A DNA stretch of 29,379 nucleotides from Acidobacteriota bacterium (GTDB lineage Bacteria; Acidobacteriota; UBA6911; RPQK01; JADFOI01), in NCBI GenBank assembly GCA_022545645.1, contig JACZQQ010000007.1:1-29379 (forward strand), written 5' to 3'. Shown piece by piece: positions 1 to 8,060 of the stretch. Position 1 is the first letter of the stretch. The number at the start of each line of letters is the position of its first letter. The notes below the pieces were generated by a model that was given only the letters and a program-made list of their open reading frames with translations, was not told the DNA's origin and made no database searches. Position numbers and translations under genes: made by a program.

Positions 1-91
1 CACCTTCGGGGCTCCGGAGGTCGTACTCGGTCAAAGATTCGGCACCTGAGGTGCCTCCCACATTCAACTTAGCTCCAAGTTTGTTGCTCAT
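1..91 (-). CDS. possible partial ORF running off the left edge
   Basis: A reading frame opens at an ATG (89-91) 48 bases downstream of the MFS stop and stays open to the window edge, giving 30 codons that begin MSNKLGAKLNVGGTSGAES. I do not recognise the product, and no Shine-Dalgarno sequence precedes the ATG. Residues NVGGTSGAE are encoded by a 28-base repeat that also occurs in non-coding DNA at 7953-7980. The frame could therefore be the N-terminus of a further operon member that absorbed a repeat, or simply a chance open frame through intergenic DNA. Thirty stop-free codons is weak support. Confidence 0.2.
   Translation of the reverse strand, partial: MSNKLGAKLNVGGTSGAESLTEYDLRSPEG
38..65. 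repeat. palindromic dispersed repeat, copy 1
   Basis: This 28-base unit is identical to 7953-7980. It contains the near-perfect palindrome GGCACCTgAGGTGCC, with 7-base arms around one central base, followed by TCCCACATTC. Both copies have the same orientation. It could form a short hairpin in RNA. I know of no named family for it. Confidence 0.7.
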
Positions 92-139
92 AGTTGAAGG
101 TCGGCAAGTCTAGCTGCGATCTAGGAGGCTCGAAAAACA

Positions 140-1430
140 TCAGTTCCTTTTTCCCACTTCATCTTCTCCTCCACGACCGGCAGCAGCAGGGATCAACTCA
201 ATTCTGGGTATGAAAACATTGATCAGAACGGCTGAGACGATGTGCATGACAGCCACCGCAGCAAAGACGGGCAGATAAGAATAGTGATCGATGGTCCAGC
301 CCACCATCGCATTGAAAGCCATTCCCCCAAAACTGCCCACCGCTCCGTACAACCCCCACACGGTGGCCACATCCCGGGCCGGGAACAAATCAGCGGGCAA
401 GGTGAAGAGGCTCGAGGCCTTGAATTGAATGGCGAACATCGCTCCCCCGATCAAGGCTATGGCCAGCACTGGAGACTCGGCCATTACCGCCGGCAAGGCC
501 AGGGGCACCATCAGAGCACCCACCCAGATGACCCATTTACGAGCTGCGTTGACACTCATGCCGCGCCGGATCAAGTCCTGTCCCGACCAGCCACCGGCCA
601 GACTTCCCACATCGGCAGCCAGAAACGGAATCCAGGCAAAAAGTCCAATCTCGATAATATTGAAACCCCTCTCCGAGGCCAGATAGAGGGGCACCCAGAA
701 TACAAAAAAATAAAAGGCGCCGTCAGAGACAAAACGACTCAGCATGAGTCCCCACACTTCCCGGTAGCGGAGAAAATCTCTCAGGCGCGGCCGAACACTT
801 CCTTCCGTCTTCACGGCCACTCAGAATCAGTTCCAGTTCGCGGCGGGACAAATTCGGATGGGCTTCGGGAGGATGGTACATCCGCTGCCACCACCACACC
901 CAAACAAAACCCAGTAGTCCCGGTATGATGAATGCCGCCCGCCAGCCCAGGTAATAAATGATAAGGCCGAGCAAGGGAGGCGACAAGACCGCCCCCAGGC
1001 CCGGACCCACCGTGAGTATGCCGACTGCCATGGAACGCTCGGCCCGGGGAAACCATTCGGCAATGGCCTTGAGGGCGGCTGGGAAATTGGCGGCTTCCCC
1101 GAATCCCAGTAGACCCCGCAGGCTAAAAAAGCTCACAAATCCGCGGCCCAGAACATGAAGCATTCCCGCGATACTCCATACCACGACGGCCAGGTTGAAT
1201 CCTCTTTTGGTGCCCAGGCGGTCAATGATCGGACCGGAGAGCAATTGCCCCAGCGCATAGGTAAACAGGAATGCTGAGGTGATCCATCCGTACTGGGTGT
1301 TGCTGATGGAAAATTCCTTCATCAGCGAGGGCGCTGCGATCGACAAGGCCTGGCGGTCCAGATAATTGATGGTGGTGATCACACAGAGCATGATCGCGAT
1401 GCGCCAGCGTATATCCAGGCGAGACAGCAT
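140..1430 (-). pseudogene. MFS transporter (hexuronate/anion-cation symporter type), frameshifted
   Basis: The N-terminal half (1430 to 723) starts MLSRLDIRWRIAIMLCVITT and holds TM1-6. It includes the MFS motif at DRLGTKRGF after TM2 and NYLDRQALSIAAP in TM1, typical of the ExuT/GudP-like anion:cation symporter family. The C-terminal half (820 to 140) holds TM7-12 and resumes at RLRDFLRYREVWG in another frame. The frames overlap at 723-820, so a 1-base shift lies near 800-820, in the hydrophilic loop between the two six-helix halves. Joined, they would give about 430 residues, normal for the family. The gene starts 13 bases after the LLM oxidoreductase stop and is probably the uptake gene of the operon. 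It may be a real mutation, an assembly error near GGAAGGAAG, or two separately translated halves; the second frame has a GTG at 820 but no Shine-Dalgarno. Confidence 0.8.
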
Positions 1431-1443
1431 TATCGAGCCCTTT

Positions 1444-2454
1444 CTAGGAGCTGAAATGGGGGAGAACGTGTTGGCCCAGAAGGGTGACGCTGCGCTCGAT
1501 CAGTTCCAGGGGCATATTGCCCATGCTGACCCTCAGGTTGAAGTGAGTCACTCCCGCCTTCTGATATTTGCGAATGCTTTCCAGGCAGGTCTCGGGAGAA
1601 CCCACGAAGACGATTTCATCTCCCACGGCCTCAAAAAGGTCGGTTTGAGGATCGATTGCGTTTCCCCGACTATCCTGAATCAGTCCCATCCGCCCGTAAA
1701 AGTTGAGCACCTCGCTGACATATTTCTTGCCCTCTTGTCTGGCCTGTTCATCGGTTTCTGCAACAAAGGTCGTACGGTTGATGGCCACAGTAGCGCTTCC
1801 CGGGTCCCGGCCCTGAGCCAGCAGCAACTCCCGGTAACGATGAGCCTGTTTTTTGATGACCTCAAAATGAAATTGGGTGGCTCCGTACCAGGCGTCTCCC
1901 AGCTTGGCAGCACGTTCTACGGAGCGGCGAATCCTGCCCCCCACCCAGATGGGAGGACCTCCCGGTTGGACGGGTCCTGGATAGACCTTGCCCTTCACGT
2001 TGAAGTGCTTACCCTGGAACTCCTCTTCACCCGCCCAGAGTTTCTTGAGGAGAACCATGGCCTCGTCCATACGGGAAGCGGCTTCTTCCGGAGGAATGCC
2101 GTACCTCTTCATCACGGTCGGGTGTCCGACTCCCACACCCAGAATGAAACGCCCTGCCGAGATCTGATCCAGCATGGCCGCATCGTAGGCCAATCTGAGT
2201 GGATTCCAAACGGGCAAAAGTGTGACTCCGGTCCCCAGTCGTAAACGGGTACCTCTGGCTAAGGCGGACAGGACCAAAAGGGGCGAGGGCACGTGCCCCG
2301 ACTCCGCGGAACGTGGACGGTTCTCCCCCGCCCACACCGAATCAAACCCGTACTGCTCGGCTCGTTTGGCCAAGCCGACATAGTCGTCGAGAAGGCGATC
2401 CAGAGGCTTCGAGGTGCTCCAAAAATCAAGCGCTAAACCAAATTTGACACTCAT
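1444..2454 (-). CDS. LLM-class (luciferase-like) flavin-dependent oxidoreductase
   Basis: This 336-residue protein has a bacterial-luciferase-like (beta/alpha)8 fold. It starts MSVKFGLALDFW and has the family segments RAEQYGFDSVWAGE, LGTGVTLLPVWNP, SAGRFILGVGVGHP and PIWVGGR. These resemble F420- or FMN-dependent LLM enzymes (methylene-H4MPT-reductase type) rather than alkanal monooxygenase. The start ATG overlaps the stop of the upstream hydantoinase-like gene (ATGA at 2451-2454), so the two are translationally coupled. The likely role is an oxidation or ring-modifying monooxygenation in the same catabolic pathway. Cofactor choice (F420 or FMN) and substrate cannot be read from the sequence. 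Confidence 0.88.
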   Translation of the reverse strand: MSVKFGLALDFWSTSKPLDRLLDDYVGLAKRAEQYGFDSVWAGENRPRSAESGHVPSPLLVLSALARGTRLRLGTGVTLLPVWNPLRLAYDAAMLDQISAGRFILGVGVGHPTVMKRYGIPPEEAASRMDEAMVLLKKLWAGEEEFQGKHFNVKGKVYPGPVQPGGPPIWVGGRIRRSVERAAKLGDAWYGATQFHFEVIKKQAHRYRELLLAQGRDPGSATVAINRTTFVAETDEQARQEGKKYVSEVLNFYGRMGLIQDSRGNAIDPQTDLFEAVGDEIVFVGSPETCLESIRKYQKAGVTHFNLRVSMGNMPLELIERSVTLLGQHVLPHFSS

Positions 2455-3941
2455 ACCTTTGGCTCTTGTCCGTAGGGCCGTTTCAAATATTTCCCTCGAG
2501 GCTCACCGAGAACCTTGCCCTCCTGACAGATGAGTTCTCCCCTTAAAAAAGTGCTTTTCACTCGTCCCTTGAGTTCGATGCCCTCAAAGGGGGTGTAGCC
2601 CTGGGCCGAGGAGGATTCGGCGGCTCGCACCACAAAGGTTTCCTCAGGATCCAGAAGAACCAGATCGGCGTCAAAGCCGACGGCGATGTCTCCTTTGGTG
2701 AGCAGACCAAAGCGCCGGGCCGGATTCCAGCACAGCAATTGAGCCATCTGATGGTGAGACATTCCCCGTTTGCTGCCCTCACTGAAAACACCCGAGAGAA
2801 GGTACTCCGTCCCACCGAAACCCGCCTTGGCCAGGAAGATATCCTCTGGATTTGCGTCATTCACTTTCTGCTCGGCCGAGCAGCAGGCATGATCGCTAAC
2901 GATCCAATCCACTTTCCCCTCCAATACCTTCTCCCAGAGATACTCCACGTCTTCTCGGGGACGGATGGGAGGATTGACCTTGGCGTAAGCAGCAGCGGGC
3001 GCATCGATGTCCAGGAGCAGGTGTCCCACCGTGACTTCCCGCCGGAAATTGATGTGTGGAAACACCTCCTGCATCATCAGAGCCGCTTCGAAGGCTTTAC
3101 GGGATGAGAGGTGAAGCAGGTTGATATTGGCGCACTCCGTTTCATGGGCCAGATAGGAGGCAATGAAAATAGCCAGGCCTTCGGAGTGCTGGGGCCGGGC
3201 GGCGTTGTAGGCGGCCAGGCCGGTCAAGGTACCGGCCTCCTCCACCAACCTGGTATAGGCATTCATGATTTCGGCCGTTTCGCAGTGCAGACTGAGGCTG
3301 AGATAGTCCTTGATCTCCGGCTGCTGACGGGTCACCTCCTGCAGGGCCCGCATAATGAATTCGAAATGGGCCAGATCATATTTTTCGTCTTCCCCGATCA
3401 TCAAAAAGCTGTTCTGATCCGAGGAGCGCCCATGCAACCCATGGCCCCCGTAAAACATGAAGATCTTAAAAGAGGTGACGCCAAATTCAGTGACCAACTG
3501 TCCCAGCTCCTGGATGTGCTGACCCATGATGGGAGCCAGGTGATAGGCATAGTCCACATGAAATCGACCCTCGGAGCGCTGGAGAACTTCAGGGTAGAAC
3601 TCGCGGTAGGGACCGCCCTTATTCAGGTAATACTTTCCTGTTCTCATGTAGTTGATGCTGGAAGTAACTCCTCCCATTGCAGCCGCGCTGCTCTCAGAAA
3701 GCGCATCCTCTTCCAACTCGTTGTAAATCCCCACGTGCATATGACTGTCCACCACTCCCGGAAACCCCAAAAGCTGTCCGCCATCAACCACCTCTGGAGC
3801 CTCCTGGGAGGGAATCTCGGGAGCGATGTGAACAAAGGTCCCCTCACGGATGGCCAAATCCAGCAGCTCAACCTCCTCGGTGTTGGGACGAACCACTCGA
3901 ACGCTCTTGATCAGGGTGTCATAGGGTGGGCGATCACTCAT
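2451..3941 (-). CDS. hydantoinase/dihydroorotase-like cyclic amidohydrolase
   Basis: This 496-residue amidohydrolase-superfamily protein should hydrolyse a cyclic amide or imide. Binuclear metal ligands are visible: DSHMHVG (His67 and His69), the candidate carboxylated Lys159 in GVTSFKIFM, His219 in LSLHCE, His277 in NLLHLSS and Asp350 in VSDHACC. The C-terminal beta-sandwich is typical, with DIAVGFDADLVLLD and FEGIELKGRVKSTFLRGE. The length fits D-hydantoinase/dihydropyrimidinase (about 460-500). Substrate specificity is open: dihydropyrimidine, hydantoin, allantoin and cyclic imides are all possible. The gene lies 114 bases after the CoA-transferase and overlaps the LLM gene by ATGA. No clear Shine-Dalgarno is seen before the ATG at 3941. 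Confidence 0.9.
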   Translation of the reverse strand: MSDRPPYDTLIKSVRVVRPNTEEVELLDLAIREGTFVHIAPEIPSQEAPEVVDGGQLLGFPGVVDSHMHVGIYNELEEDALSESSAAAMGGVTSSINYMRTGKYYLNKGGPYREFYPEVLQRSEGRFHVDYAYHLAPIMGQHIQELGQLVTEFGVTSFKIFMFYGGHGLHGRSSDQNSFLMIGEDEKYDLAHFEFIMRALQEVTRQQPEIKDYLSLSLHCETAEIMNAYTRLVEEAGTLTGLAAYNAARPQHSEGLAIFIASYLAHETECANINLLHLSSRKAFEAALMMQEVFPHINFRREVTVGHLLLDIDAPAAAYAKVNPPIRPREDVEYLWEKVLEGKVDWIVSDHACCSAEQKVNDANPEDIFLAKAGFGGTEYLLSGVFSEGSKRGMSHHQMAQLLCWNPARRFGLLTKGDIAVGFDADLVLLDPEETFVVRAAESSSAQGYTPFEGIELKGRVKSTFLRGELICQEGKVLGEPRGKYLKRPYGQEPKV

Positions 3942-3990
3942 TTCTAGAATCCCGTGTCAAAAATGTGCGTTCTAGCCATCCCCACGGTTC

Positions 3991-4025
3991 GGGTCAGCCA
4001 CTCGTGGCGAGCCACCGGCTGCCTC
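3991..4025. repeat. GC-rich hairpin between CoA-transferase and hydantoinase-like genes
   Basis: In the 114-base gap, CAGCC...GGCTG arms (3995-4021) enclose a nested GTGGC-GA-GCCAC hairpin. The sequence is followed by GCCTCCTAC, reminiscent of the tail of the 38-65 repeat, and then by GCACGAAAGCAC (4040-4051). It may be an intergenic repeat unit or an attenuating hairpin in the operon mRNA. There is no T-tract, so a strong intrinsic terminator is unlikely. Confidence 0.4.
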
Positions 4026-4055
4026 CTACGAGCACAACAGCACGAAAGCACCAAC

Positions 4056-5258
4056 TCACGGCTGTGCCACGGCCACAACACCTGCCTCAGAAAGCTCCTT
4101 GATCCGCTGGGGAGTGTAGCCCAGCTCGCCGAGAATGTCGCCTGTGTGCTCTCCAATCTGGGGAGGATTCAGACGCAGGTCAAAATCATGATCCGTCATC
4201 TCAATAGGAGTACGGGGCAACTTGCTCACAACCCCATCGGGGAAAACCGTTTCCAGCAGACCAGCCCCCTGGTTGAGCTGGGGATCCTCAAATAAATCCT
4301 CAGGGTGGGCAATGGGGGCAAAAGGAATATCCGCTTCTTCACACAATCGGATGACTTCGGCTTTGGAGAGCTGGGAGGTCATGGCCTCGATCTCGGGGAT
4401 GAGCCACTCCTGTTGTGCGAGCCGGCCACGGTTGCTCTCCAATCTTTCATCCTCCAACCAGTTTTCTCTTTTGAAGGCCTTGCAGAATCGATGCCAGTGT
4501 TTGTCACTGGTGATTCCGATAAAGACGGGCTCCCCCGTTTGGGTGTTGAAAATCTGATAGACCGACCAGGTATCCTTGCGGGCGGACATCGGGGGAAGGG
4601 GTTCGTCGGACAAAGCAGCGCAGGCCATATGTTGCCCCATGAAAAATGCCGTGGTTTCAAAGAGCCCGCTTTTGATCAATTGTCCCTTCCCGGTCTGCTC
4701 TCGCTCACGCAATGCCAGCAGGATCCCGATAACACCAAACAGCGCTCCACCGATATCCACGATGGAAGATCCGGCGCGAAGCGGTTGGCCGGGAGGCCCG
4801 GTCATATAGGCCAATCCCCCCATCATCTGGACGATTTCGTCCAAGGCATGACGCTTTTCGTAGGGACCCCGGAGAAAACCTTTCAGAGCGCAATAGATGA
4901 GAGTGGGGGCGATCTTGCTCAGTTCCTGGTAACCGTAGCCCAGACGATCCATGGTGCCGGGTCCGAAGTTCTCGATGAGAACATCGACCTGCGGAATCAG
5001 CTTCAAGAGGATCTCCCGACCCTCTTCACTCTTGATATTGAGAGCCAGACTCTTCTTGTTGCGGCTGAAAAAGGGGAAAAAACCAAGTCCAAATCCGCGA
5101 AGCCTCCGGGTGGGATCCCCCTGAGGAGGTTCGACGTGGATGATGTCGGCTCCCAGGTCGGCCAACACCATTCCACAGGCAGGACCCAGGATGGCATGAG
5201 TGAACTCGAGGACTTTAATGCCCTGCAAAGGTAAGGCTTTGATCCGTGACCTGCTCAA
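4056..5258 (-). CDS. CaiB/BaiF (family III) CoA-transferase
   Basis: This 400-residue family III CoA-transferase moves CoA between carboxylic acids. Diagnostic segments are LQGIKVLEFTHAILGPACG, LADLGADIIHVEPP, RNKKSLALNIKSEEG, DVLIENFGPGTM and SSIVDIGG. Asp168 in SSIVDIGG is the expected catalytic carboxylate that forms the enzyme-bound anhydride/thioester intermediates. The best start is TTG at 5256-5258, overlapping the LeuD-like stop as TTGA, with GGAG about 10 bases upstream; no in-frame ATG lies before the conserved N-terminus. Next to aconitase-like and HMG-CoA-lyase-like genes it probably activates the hydroxyacid that the lyase cleaves, as succinyl-CoA:citramalate CoA-transferase does. 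The acyl substrate is inferred. Confidence 0.92.
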   Translation of the reverse strand: MSRSRIKALPLQGIKVLEFTHAILGPACGMVLADLGADIIHVEPPQGDPTRRLRGFGLGFFPFFSRNKKSLALNIKSEEGREILLKLIPQVDVLIENFGPGTMDRLGYGYQELSKIAPTLIYCALKGFLRGPYEKRHALDEIVQMMGGLAYMTGPPGQPLRAGSSIVDIGGALFGVIGILLALREREQTGKGQLIKSGLFETTAFFMGQHMACAALSDEPLPPMSARKDTWSVYQIFNTQTGEPVFIGITSDKHWHRFCKAFKRENWLEDERLESNRGRLAQQEWLIPEIEAMTSQLSKAEVIRLCEEADIPFAPIAHPEDLFEDPQLNQGAGLLETVFPDGVVSKLPRTPIEMTDHDFDLRLNPPQIGEHTGDILGELGYTPQRIKELSEAGVVAVAQP

Positions 5259-5743
5259 AGTTGATAATCTCCATGTTTTTTCAGATAAGGAACCAAGCCC
5301 CCCTCATTCAAAATGTCCAGCATGACGGCGGGAATCTTTGCCGTCGGGTAGGTTCGCTGAGCAGTTAGATCGGTGAGCGCACCGGCTTTCAGGTCAATCT
5401 CCAACTCGCTTCCGTTTTCAATTTCGTGGGGGCCAATCTCCACAACAGACAAGCCAATGTTGATGGCGTTGCGGTAGAAGATGCGGGCGAAGGAGGAAGC
5501 GACAACCGCGGCTACCCCCGCCGCTTTCAAGGCCAGGGGAGCCTGCTCGCGAGAAGAACCGCAGCCAAAGTCTTCTCCGGCCACCACAAAATCGCCTGAA
5601 TTCATGCGGGTGCGAAAGTCGGGGTCCAGATACTCGAAAACGTGAGAAGCCAATTCGTCGACATCCAATGTTTTGGTGTAGGCACCGGGGATAATCTGGT
5701 CCGTATCCACATGATCTCCGTAAAGGTGCACCTTTCCCTTCAT
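5255..5743 (-). CDS. LeuD-like small subunit of an aconitase-family hydro-lyase
   Basis: This 162-residue swivel-domain subunit partners the large subunit encoded just upstream. Typical segments are YGDHVDTDQIIPG near the N-terminus, GEDFGCGSSREQAP, and FARIFYRNAINIGL. The length matches the short archaeal/bacterial type-2 LeuD (about 160-170), not the roughly 200-residue E. coli type. I chose the start at MKGKVHLYG, where the ATG at 5743 overlaps the LeuC-like stop (ATGA at 5740-5743). The frame is open further upstream to 5797, but those residues would lie inside the large-subunit gene. The family includes isopropylmalate isomerase, homoaconitase, citramalate/citraconate hydro-lyase and dimethylmalate dehydratase. 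The catabolic context disfavours a leucine-biosynthesis role. Confidence 0.9.
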   Translation of the reverse strand: MKGKVHLYGDHVDTDQIIPGAYTKTLDVDELASHVFEYLDPDFRTRMNSGDFVVAGEDFGCGSSREQAPLALKAAGVAAVVASSFARIFYRNAINIGLSVVEIGPHEIENGSELEIDLKAGALTDLTAQRTYPTAKIPAVMLDILNEGGLVPYLKKHGDYQL

Positions 5744-6993
5744 GATGAGCTTGCTGTGTTCTCCATGACTTGACCGGGATCGGTGATGACCCCGCACAGG
5801 GCGGTGGCAGCCACGACTGCCGGTGAGGCCAGGTAGATTCTGGCATTGGGGTTGCCCATGCGCCCTCGGAAGTTTCGATTGGCTGAGGAGATGACCACTT
5901 CCTCATCGCCTGGAACACCCAGATGGGTGCCCACGCAAGGACCGCAACCGGGGGTGACAAAGGTGGCGCCCGCCTGGCTAAGGGTTTCAACGACACCTTC
6001 CTGAAGGGCCTGATTGAAGACCTCTCGGGAGGCAGGTGCAATGATCATGCGCACATGGGGAGCGATCGACCGGCCTTTAAGTACCGCTGCTGCAGCCTGG
6101 AGATCCTCGAATCTCCCATTGGTGCAGGTGCCGATAAAGGCCATGGTCACGCGCGTTCCCTGGACGTCCTCCAGCGGAACCACCTGATCCGGGGAATGGG
6201 GAACACTGATTTGCGGGGACAGGTTGGAGAGGTCAAAGCGCAGCACCTGAGCATAGTGGGCCTGCTTATCGGCCCACACCGGTTCGAACCGGTAAGGCAA
6301 CTCGAGACCCCGGGGATCCACAATTCCCGCCTTCGCACCCATTTCCACAGACATGCTGGCCAGGGTCATTCGGCCCGCCAGGGTCAAGCCGTCAATGGCT
6401 TCACCGGTGTACTCGATGGCCTGGTAGCTGGCTCCACTCAGTCCCAGCTGACCCACCAGAAAGAGAATCACATCTTTGGCTACCGTCCCGGCAGGGAGGC
6501 GTCCCGTGAGCTCGATCCTGATGGTTGGAGGGATTTTGAGCCAGGTCTTTCCGGTACGCATCAAGGCCGCCAGATCGGTGGACCCCACGCCCGTGGCAAA
6601 GGCCCCCACAGCTCCGTAGGCACAACTGTGTGAATCGGCTCCGATGACGACTTCACCGGGCTGGGCATGTCTGTTCTCCACCATCACCTGGTGACAGATG
6701 CCGGCACCGACGTCATAGAGACGGCAACCCTTCTCCTGGGCAAACTCCCGCATCATCCGATGCAGATTACTGATGCGCTGGTTGGGGGCGGGGGCGGCAT
6801 GATCGATGACCAGAATCACTTTATCCGGTCGCCACAACTCCCCGCCGCCCATTTCCTCAAAAGCTCTAATGGCATAGGGAGCGGTGGCGTCACTGGCCAT
6901 GATGGCATCGACGGGGACAATGACCAGCTCGTCGGGACGAACCGGCTGGCCCACATGCTGAGAAAGGATTTTTTCAACGGCAGTCTGACTCAC
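5740..6993 (-). CDS. LeuC-like large subunit of an aconitase-family hydro-lyase
   Basis: This 417-residue [4Fe-4S] dehydratase large subunit has Cys290 (GTCTNGR), Cys350 and Cys353 (GCGPC) as cluster ligands. It also has the family core GADSHSCAYGAVGAFATGVG and NRNFRGRMG near the C-terminus. It would add or remove water across a 2- or 3-hydroxy dicarboxylic acid. The length fits the two-subunit type-2 LeuC/homoaconitase/dimethylmalate-dehydratase class. The start is GTG at 6993, overlapping the HMG-CoA-lyase-like stop as GTGA. No other leucine genes (leuA, leuB) are nearby. With the CoA-transferase and lyase, the most economical reading is citraconate to (R)-citramalate (methylmaleate hydratase) or a dimethylmaleate analogue; isopropylmalate isomerase remains possible. 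Confidence 0.9.
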   Translation of the reverse strand: MSQTAVEKILSQHVGQPVRPDELVIVPVDAIMASDATAPYAIRAFEEMGGGELWRPDKVILVIDHAAPAPNQRISNLHRMMREFAQEKGCRLYDVGAGICHQVMVENRHAQPGEVVIGADSHSCAYGAVGAFATGVGSTDLAALMRTGKTWLKIPPTIRIELTGRLPAGTVAKDVILFLVGQLGLSGASYQAIEYTGEAIDGLTLAGRMTLASMSVEMGAKAGIVDPRGLELPYRFEPVWADKQAHYAQVLRFDLSNLSPQISVPHSPDQVVPLEDVQGTRVTMAFIGTCTNGRFEDLQAAAAVLKGRSIAPHVRMIIAPASREVFNQALQEGVVETLSQAGATFVTPGCGPCVGTHLGVPGDEEVVISSANRNFRGRMGNPNARIYLASPAVVAATALCGVITDPGQVMENTASSS

Positions 6994-7901
6994 GAGAACA
7001 TCGCCTCACCGTCAACCAGACGGTACATCTTTCCCGGGAGTTGCCTGTCCAGGAATTCCTCCAGTCGAAGGGAGCACTGTGCGACCTTGGCGATGTCAAT
7101 ACCGGTTTCAACACCCATGGAGTGTAAAAGATAGAGGGTATCTTCTGTTGCAATATTACCGGCTGCCCCAGGGATAAAGGGGCACCCCCCCAGCCCGGCC
7201 AGGGCAGTGTCAAAATAGGTGACCCCACACTCCAGCGCCGCTACCAGGTTTGCCAGCCCTGCTCCCCGCGTATCGTGCAAATGAAGGATCACGGGCGTGT
7301 CCCCCAGCAGAGGGAGCAGTTTGGACAGAAGTTGCTTCACTTGAAGAGGGTTGGCCATCCCGGTGGTATCGGCCAGGGAAAACACATCGATCTCCATGGA
7401 AAAGATCTCCTCAGCCATTTTCAGCACGCGCTCAGTGGGGATGGGTCCTTCATAGGCGCAGCCGAAGACACACTGAAGACCCACCCGCAGCTCCATTTTC
7501 TCCTGACCTGCCAGGTCGACCATTTCTCTGAGATTCTTCATGGCCTCAAGGAGAGAAACGTTGGTGTTCTTACGACTGTGAGTGTCACTCACAGAAATGG
7601 ATAGATCCAGATGGTTGATGCCTGCGGCATGAGCCCGCTCCACGCCCTTTTTGTTCAGTGCCAAGGCACTGTAGGTGACACCGGGTTTCTTGCTTATGCT
7701 CCGGCACACCTCTTCGGCATCGGCCATCTGAGGCACCCATTTGGGGTGTACAAAAGATGTGACCTGTATTTGCCGAACTCCTGCCTCAGCCAGTGCGTCA
7801 ATGGTCTCGACCTTGAGGTGGGTGGGTATCGGTTTGCTCTCGACCTGGAATCCATCTCGAGTGGCGACCTCGATAATCGTCACGGTCTCAGGAAGATTCA
7901 T
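6990..7901 (-). CDS. HMG-CoA lyase-family enzyme (hydroxymethylglutaryl-/citramalyl-CoA lyase)
   Basis: This 303-residue DRE-TIM metallolyase would cleave a 3-hydroxy-3-methylacyl-CoA by retro-Claisen chemistry, giving acetyl-CoA. Visible motifs are RDGFQ (residues 15-19), TSFVHPKWVPQMAD, ILHLHDTRGAGLAN (metal-binding His-x-His) and the lyase signature AGLGGCPFIPGAAGNIATED with its active-site loop Cys. The length matches HMG-CoA lyase (about 300). (R)-citramalyl-CoA lyase of the Chloroflexus 3-hydroxypropionate cycle belongs to this family, and its usual partner is a CaiB-type CoA-transferase, as found here. This is the first gene of the cluster. The ATG at 7901 has only a weak upstream GGTGAG. 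Confidence 0.9.
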   Translation of the reverse strand: MNLPETVTIIEVATRDGFQVESKPIPTHLKVETIDALAEAGVRQIQVTSFVHPKWVPQMADAEEVCRSISKKPGVTYSALALNKKGVERAHAAGINHLDLSISVSDTHSRKNTNVSLLEAMKNLREMVDLAGQEKMELRVGLQCVFGCAYEGPIPTERVLKMAEEIFSMEIDVFSLADTTGMANPLQVKQLLSKLLPLLGDTPVILHLHDTRGAGLANLVAALECGVTYFDTALAGLGGCPFIPGAAGNIATEDTLYLLHSMGVETGIDIAKVAQCSLRLEEFLDRQLPGKMYRLVDGEAMFS

Positions 7902-7952
7902 GGCTCACCCAGGCACGATTCCAGGATAGCATCAACGAGGCACATCCAACAG

Positions 7953-7980
7953 TTCGGCACCTGAGGTGCCTCCCACATTC
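7953..7980. repeat. palindromic dispersed repeat, copy 2
   Basis: This copy is identical to 38-65. It lies in the 159-base gap between the stop of the Tat amidohydrolase (8061) and the start of the lyase gene (7901), both on the minus strand. GGCACCTgAGGTGCC can fold into a 7-bp stem. The rest of the gap includes a GCACGAAGTCACGAATGC stretch (about 8029-8046), and no promoter motif is obvious. Confidence 0.75.
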
Positions 7981-8060
7981 CTGAGATGCGTGCCCTCCTC
8001 TGTTCGCCCGATCCGACGAACTCACTTAAGCACGAAGTCACGAATGCAAGACTCCCTTGC

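Noticed and set aside
723..820. Selenocysteine or stop-readthrough explanation for the split MFS gene
   Set aside because: The two halves are in different frames, so readthrough of a stop codon cannot join them; a frameshift is required.
5744..5797. N-terminal extension of the LeuD-like protein
   Set aside because: It lies within the LeuC-like coding region; the ATG at 5743 with an ATGA overlap fits the family N-terminus.
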